Positions 6,056 to 9,719 of a stretch of DNA of 9,719 bases are shown here, piece by piece. Below the pieces are notes generated by a model. It was given only the letters and a program-made list of their open reading frames with translations. It did no database searches and was not told where the DNA came from. A program made the translations under genes and the position numbers. Numbering within the stretch: the first letter of the stretch is position 1; each line of letters starts with the position of its first letter. The stretch comes from Spirochaetales bacterium (GTDB taxonomy: Bacteria; Spirochaetota; Spirochaetia; Sphaerochaetales; Sphaerochaetaceae): contig JAQYFM010000016.1 of the NCBI GenBank assembly GCA_028723145.1, positions 1 to 9,719 on the forward strand, in the 5' to 3' direction.

Positions 6056-7408
6056 TTATTGTAGTGCCCCACTAATCATTATTGCCTGTTTAATATTTTT
6101 ACAGGTACTCATATTTTGGTCTTTAACCTTAGTTGGAGATAAAATATTAGTAAAGCCTAGATCATTACTTGCTTTTATTCTTTTTTCTAAGAAAGCTACT
6201 GGTCTAACCTCACCTGCTAGAGAAAGTTCTCCAAAACTTACTAAATTAGGAGGTAATGCTTTTCCAGATCGAGCTGAATAGAGAGCTAATGCAACAGCTA
6301 ACTCAATAGATACTTCATTTATTTTCATTCCACCTGCAACATTAACATAAATATCTTGATCAGATAATCTAACACCAGCATGTCGCTCTAATATAGCAGC
6401 AACCCTATTAATTCTTGCGCTATCAATTCTATCAGAATAAACACGAGAGAGCCCACTTTTAGCAGGTACTGTTAAGGCTTGTATTTCAACTAAGAATGTT
6501 CTTGACCCCTCGACTACTGCTGTATAAGCAATTCCAGGAGGAAGGTTTTCTTCTCCACGTGAAGAGATAAAAAATTCTGTAGGATCTTTTACTGCTTTAA
6601 GGCCATCGCTATCCATTCTAAAGATACCAATTTCATCAACAGAACCAAATCTATTTTTTACTGCTCTTAAGAATCTAACACCTGTTTCAGCATGTTCAAA
6701 ATATAAGACTGTATCAACTAAGTGTTCTACAATCTTAGGTCCAGCTAGTGTTCCTTCTTTTGTTACATGACCAATAAAAAACATTGCTATATTTTTAGTC
6801 TTAGCAATCATGCTTAACGCATAACAACAAGCTCTCATTTGATTAGGTGAGCCTGCTATAGAAGGTACTGTTGAGCTAGATAATGTTTGAAGGGAGTCAA
6901 TTACAACAACTGCAGGTGAAGTCTTTTCTATTGCATCAACTAAAGACTCTAATCGTGTATCACAAAAGATATTTATACTTTTTAAATCTAGGCCAAGTCT
7001 AATAGCTCTTAACTTAACCTGTGATGGTGACTCTTCACCAGAAACATATAGTACACTTCCCTCTGATGAAGAAGAAGATAGCATTTGAAGCATTATTGTA
7101 GATTTACCTATTCCAGGTTCACCTCCAACTAGTACAGAGCTAGGTCTCATAATACCACCACCTAATACTCTATTTAACTCGCTTATTCCTGAATCAAAAC
7201 GAGTTGCTTCATCGACTGTAATATCTGATAAACTTTTAATTTCTTTATCGATAATAGTTATAGCCTGTTGTGTTTTATTCGCACTAGGGGCTATTACTTT
7301 TTCTTCAACAAATGAATTCCAAGAGCCACAGCTAGGACAGCGTCCTAGCCATTTACTCTCTTCACGTCCGCACTCACTACAGACAAAGCGTACTAAATCT
7401 TTCTTCAT
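6056..7408 (-). CDS. radA: DNA repair/recombination ATPase RadA (Sms)
   Basis: RadA is a RecA-related, DnaB-like helicase that drives branch migration and helps process recombination intermediates. The 450-aa length is typical. In order it has the N-terminal zinc finger (C10, C13, C24, C27 in CSEC and CPSC), SGISELNRVLGGG (73-85), Walker A GEPGIGKST (96-104), YVSGEES (121-127), Walker B VVVID (167-171), the RadA-specific KNRFG (251-255), and a C-terminal Lon-protease-like domain (about 285-450) that lacks the catalytic Ser-Lys arrangement in this family. All key residues are intact. ATG at 7408 lies 8 bases after the stop of the peptidyl-prolyl isomerase gene and has no Shine-Dalgarno sequence, so re-initiation by ribosomes from the preceding gene is likely. 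It is the last gene of the parA-parB-isomerase-radA run; no hairpin follows it. Confidence 0.97.
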   Translation of the reverse strand: MKKDLVRFVCSECGREESKWLGRCPSCGSWNSFVEEKVIAPSANKTQQAITIIDKEIKSLSDITVDEATRFDSGISELNRVLGGGIMRPSSVLVGGEPGIGKSTIMLQMLSSSSSEGSVLYVSGEESPSQVKLRAIRLGLDLKSINIFCDTRLESLVDAIEKTSPAVVVIDSLQTLSSSTVPSIAGSPNQMRACCYALSMIAKTKNIAMFFIGHVTKEGTLAGPKIVEHLVDTVLYFEHAETGVRFLRAVKNRFGSVDEIGIFRMDSDGLKAVKDPTEFFISSRGEENLPPGIAYTAVVEGSRTFLVEIQALTVPAKSGLSRVYSDRIDSARINRVAAILERHAGVRLSDQDIYVNVAGGMKINEVSIELAVALALYSARSGKALPPNLVSFGELSLAGEVRPVAFLEKRIKASNDLGFTNILSPTKVKDQNMSTCKNIKQAIMISGALQ

Positions 7409-7416
7409 TAAAATAA

Positions 7417-8367
7417 TTAGAAATCTAAGAGTTCAACATCAAAGATTAATGTTGACTTAGGAGGAATTACTCCTGGATATCCATGGATACCATAACCAAG
7501 CTGATAAGGGATAATTAAAGTTCTTTTCTCACCTTTCTTCATTGTTTGTAGAGCTTCATTCCAACCTTCAATAACCTGACCAATTTTAAATGTTGCAGGC
7601 TCTCCTCTTAAAATAGAGGAATCAAAGATTTTACCATTTAAGAATGTTCCCTGATAGTGAACTGTAACATTTTGACCATACTTAGGTGATGCACTACCAC
7701 TACCTTCCTTTAATACAACATACTTTAATCCTGAAGGAGTTTTTATTGCACCAGGATAGCGATTATCAATTTCTCTATCAATTTTCTTTTGCTCTTCAGC
7801 TTCTTTTCTGTTAGCTTCCTCTTCAACCTTTTCAACTAAATCAGAAAAAGCCTGCTTTGTGCAAACGAACTTTTCAGCATCTTCACCAACTCTTACAATC
7901 TCAATACTTTCGATTTTATCTCCAGTTTTGATTTTATTTACAACATTCTGACCTTCTACAACGTGTCCAAAAACAGAGTGTTTTCCATCAAGCCATGGAG
8001 TAGCAACATGTGTAATAAAGAACTGGCTACCATTTGTTCCAGGACCAGCATTAGCCATAGAAAGAATACCAGGACCAGTATGCTTTAATGATGGATCGAA
8101 TTCATCAGGAAATCTATATCCAGGACCACCTGTTCCATCACCTTTAGGACAACCACCTTGAATCATAAAATCAGGGATTACTCTATGGAAATTAAGTCCA
8201 TCATAGAAAGGTTCACCTTCATCTTGAAGATTCAATACACCTTCAGCAAGACCAACGAAATTCATTACTGTCATTGGTACTTTTTTGTACTCAAGCTCTA
8301 ATACAATATCGCCTTTACTAGTTTTAATAACACTATAAAGACCGTCTTTTAAATTACTTTTATCCAT
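7417..8367 (-). CDS. Dual-family peptidyl-prolyl isomerase (cyclophilin-FKBP fusion)
   Basis: This 316-aa protein joins two unrelated prolyl isomerase domains. Residues about 8-165 are a cyclophilin with FHRVIPDFMIQGG (60-72, catalytic R62), GSQFFITH (113-120) and WLDGKHSVFG (125-134). A charged, Glu/Lys-rich helical linker spans about 170-203. Residues about 205-316 are an FKBP domain with VTVHY (234-238), FDSS (248-251), VIEGW (265-269) and IPYQLGYG (286-293), all drug-pocket positions. Both domains keep the catalytic or ligand-contact residues. There is no signal peptide, so it is cytoplasmic. From memory, such cyclophilin-plus-FKBP fusions are reported from a few bacteria including Treponema denticola, with the reverse order in Toxoplasma. 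The linker may allow two-site folding help. A good Shine-Dalgarno sequence supports ATG 8367. It lies 16 bases after parB. Confidence 0.95.
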   Translation of the reverse strand: MDKSNLKDGLYSVIKTSKGDIVLELEYKKVPMTVMNFVGLAEGVLNLQDEGEPFYDGLNFHRVIPDFMIQGGCPKGDGTGGPGYRFPDEFDPSLKHTGPGILSMANAGPGTNGSQFFITHVATPWLDGKHSVFGHVVEGQNVVNKIKTGDKIESIEIVRVGEDAEKFVCTKQAFSDLVEKVEEEANRKEAEEQKKIDREIDNRYPGAIKTPSGLKYVVLKEGSGSASPKYGQNVTVHYQGTFLNGKIFDSSILRGEPATFKIGQVIEGWNEALQTMKKGEKRTLIIPYQLGYGIHGYPGVIPPKSTLIFDVELLDF

Positions 8368-8374
8368 CTATTTG

Positions 8375-8380
8375 TTCCTT
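8375..8380 (-). promoter_or_regulatory. Ribosome binding site of the cyclophilin-FKBP gene
   Basis: AAGGAA on the minus strand lies 7 bases before ATG 8367, in the 16-base gap after parB. It fixes this start and shows that canonical initiation is used within this operon. Confidence 0.75.
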
Positions 8381-8383
8381 TTA

Positions 8384-9322
8384 TTATTCGAATAAATCAT
8401 CACTCTTACCGAGTATTTTATACAATCTTTCAAGATCTGCTTTACTTGAGTATTGTATCACAAGCTTACCTCTTTTTAGATTTCCTTTTACTTCAACTTT
8501 AGTTCCAAATGCTTCAAGTAGTTTATCTTCTACTTCTTGAACGTATGGATCTTTAGTTTTAGATGTTCTCTTAATCTTTACTTTTTTGCCTTGATTAAGA
8601 AGCTCAGCCTCTTCTTCAGCTTCTCTAACAGAAAGCTCTTTTTCAATGATTTTATCTCTTAATAGAACTCTATCATTTGGGTTCACTAAAGATAAAATAG
8701 CTCTAGCATGACCAGCAGATAAGGCACCAGAAATAACATCATCTTTCATGGAATCTGGAAGCTGTAAAAGTCTTAAGCTGTTAGCTACAGTAGATCTTTT
8801 TTTACCTACTTTAACAGCTACTTCTTCTTGAGTTAATCCAGACTTCTGAATTAGATACTGGTAAGCTGCTGCTTCATCGATTGAATTAAGATTTTCACGC
8901 TGAATATTTTCAATTAAAGCAACCTCTATACGCTCAATCTCAGTAAAAGATCTAACGATTACAGGAATTTCCTTTAATCCTGCAAGTTTAGCAGCACGGA
9001 ACCTTCTTTCACCAGCAACAATGATGTAACAATCATCATTAATTTTCTCAACTAAAAGAGGTTGAAGGACACCCTGATTTTTAATTGATTCAGCTAACTC
9101 TTCCAATGTATTATCATCAAATGATTTTCTTGGTTGATTCTCATTAGCCTTAATCTTATCAATTGAAACAGAAATAATCCTATCTTTTACATCTTCTTCA
9201 GAGAGAGAAACAGTAATCTTTTCCTTTGGTTTTGCAACAACATCTGGAGTGATATCGAAATCAAAATTCCCCAAAAGAGATCCCATTCCTTTTCCTAATC
9301 CATGTGTTTTTTTAGCTGACAC
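8384..9322 (-). CDS. parB: Chromosome partitioning protein ParB (Spo0J)
   Basis: This 312-aa ParB binds parS sites near the replication origin, spreads as a CTP-dependent clamp and works with ParA in segregating chromosomes. It starts with the ParA-stimulating GLGKGMGSLLG (8-18). The N-terminal CTPase domain (about 47-145) has NQPR (62-65), GERRFRA (104-110) and ENIQREN (138-144). The helix-turn-helix is at about 163-190, followed by AGHARAIL (203-210). The C-terminal dimerisation part is about 258-312. The start is GTG at 9320-9322, chosen because an excellent Shine-Dalgarno sequence stands 8 bases upstream and because it gives the conserved N-terminal motif. The next ATG would remove half of that motif. 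The start overlaps the end of parA by 11 bases, so the two are translationally coupled. Confidence 0.97.
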   Translation of the reverse strand: MSAKKTHGLGKGMGSLLGNFDFDITPDVVAKPKEKITVSLSEEDVKDRIISVSIDKIKANENQPRKSFDDNTLEELAESIKNQGVLQPLLVEKINDDCYIIVAGERRFRAAKLAGLKEIPVIVRSFTEIERIEVALIENIQRENLNSIDEAAAYQYLIQKSGLTQEEVAVKVGKKRSTVANSLRLLQLPDSMKDDVISGALSAGHARAILSLVNPNDRVLLRDKIIEKELSVREAEEEAELLNQGKKVKIKRTSKTKDPYVQEVEDKLLEAFGTKVEVKGNLKRGKLVIQYSSKADLERLYKILGKSDDLFE

Positions 9323-9719
9323 GGTCTATGACCTCCTTAGCCAAATTATTATATGCTTTTGCTCCTGCATTAGATGCATCATAAATATTAATCGGCATAC
9401 CATAAGAAGGAGCCTCTGCAAGTCTAATGCTTCTTGGAATTATTGTCTTAAATACTAATTCAGGGAAGAAATTAGAAATATCTTCTACAACTTCAGAGTT
9501 AAGTTTTGCTCTCTTTGTATACATTGTAAATAAGATACCTAATATCTCTAAGTTAGGATTTAATGATTTTCTAACAGAAGATATTGTCCTCATCAATAAA
9601 TTTAAACCTTCCATTGCAAAGTACTCACATTGCATAGGAATAATTACTTTATCAGCCCAACACATAGCATTCATAGTAATCAAGCCTAAAGCAGGAGGAC
9701 AGTCAACAAAGATAAAATC
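9312..9719 (-). CDS. parA: Chromosome partitioning ATPase ParA (Soj), C-terminal part
   Basis: The frame runs in from the right edge; the last 135 residues and the stop (9312-9314) are present. It starts at the Walker B strand, FIFVDCPPALG, where Asp coordinates Mg-ATP, followed by LITMNAMCWADKVIIP and CEYFAMEGL. It continues with IPRSIRLAEAPSYGMPI, a hallmark of chromosomal Soj-type ParA, and ends KEVIDRVS. The deviant Walker A and the DNA-binding start of the protein lie outside the window. A Met at 9683 is internal and is not the start. ParA dimers bind DNA and form the gradient that moves ParB-parS complexes. The gene overlaps parB by 11 bases and heads the visible operon; its promoter is beyond the window. 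Confidence 0.96.
   Translation of the reverse strand, partial: DFIFVDCPPALGLITMNAMCWADKVIIPMQCEYFAMEGLNLLMRTISSVRKSLNPNLEILGILFTMYTKRAKLNSEVVEDISNFFPELVFKTIIPRSIRLAEAPSYGMPINIYDASNAGAKAYNNLAKEVIDRVS
9331..9338 (-). promoter_or_regulatory. Strong ribosome binding site for parB inside parA
   Basis: AAGGAGGT on the minus strand is a near-perfect anti-16S match. It lies 8 bases before the GTG start of parB and inside the last codons of parA. It is the best Shine-Dalgarno sequence in the window and decides the GTG start. Confidence 0.85.

Noticed and set aside
6551..6566. parS-like sequence around CACGTG (6556-6561) inside radA, close to parB
   Set aside because: It matches the conserved parS 16-mer at only 11 positions. 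The outer bases needed for ParB recognition differ, and the immediate flank pair is mismatched. It is better explained by the radA codons.
9249..9458. Plus-strand open frame across the parA/parB junction
   Set aside because: It is antisense to two strongly conserved genes and has no initiation signal.
9681..9683. Internal ATG as a start for a short ParA-like protein
   Set aside because: The frame continues upstream to the window edge with the Walker B strand of ParA, so this Met is internal to a truncated-by-window gene.
6056..9719. The parA-parB-isomerase-radA run as a new defence or mobile system
   Set aside because: parA, parB and radA are standard chromosomal housekeeping genes with intact motifs and composition like the rest. 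There are no integrase, transposase, toxin or phage genes in the window.

Overview
The window is AT-rich, densely coded bacterial DNA with no RNA genes, CRISPR arrays, insertion sequences or gene-free stretch over 300 bases. Several features suggest a low-GC, anaerobic, double-membraned bacterium, most likely a spirochaete related to Treponema. These are a cyclophilin-FKBP fusion of the kind reported from Treponema, a flavodiiron protein typical of anaerobes, and an exported barrel-like protein next to a lipoprotein. The lineage is inferred from gene content, not from a phylogenetic marker.

Left part (1-1920, + strand): the 3' end of a class I glutamine amidotransferase-like hydrolase of the peptidase C26 (PuuD-like) family, an exported probable outer-membrane beta-barrel protein, and a lipoprotein metallophosphoesterase. 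Each gene overlaps the next by the 4 bases ATGA, so they look like one translationally coupled cell-envelope operon. It ends at a 16-bp perfect hairpin that also terminates the convergent gene fprA.

Middle (1939-4876): fprA (flavodiiron protein, - strand), which scavenges oxygen or NO. Divergent from it are an unrecognised 137-aa protein and a TraB-family membrane protein (+ strand). A compact hairpin at 4847-4876 separates these from the - strand genes to the right. Candidate promoters of fprA and traB sit so close to their ATGs that the mRNAs would be leaderless, and both genes lack a Shine-Dalgarno sequence.

Right part (4875-9719, all - strand; transcription order parA, parB, cyclophilin-FKBP, radA, tetR, ABC remnant): parA and parB (chromosome partitioning), a dual-family peptidyl-prolyl isomerase and the DNA repair/recombination ATPase radA are tightly packed and probably cotranscribed. 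Six bases beyond radA begins a strong promoter for a TetR-family regulator, with a palindromic operator between its -10 box and start codon, which is textbook autoregulation. The 3' end of tetR runs directly into an ABC-transporter ATPase that has lost its Walker A region, and no permease gene is present. This looks like the scar of a deletion that destroyed an exporter operon and left its regulator.

I see no clear new multi-gene system. The points most worth checking are the tetR/ABC deletion junction, the tetR operator, the leaderless promoters, the coupled envelope operon and the dual immunophilin placed between partitioning and repair genes.
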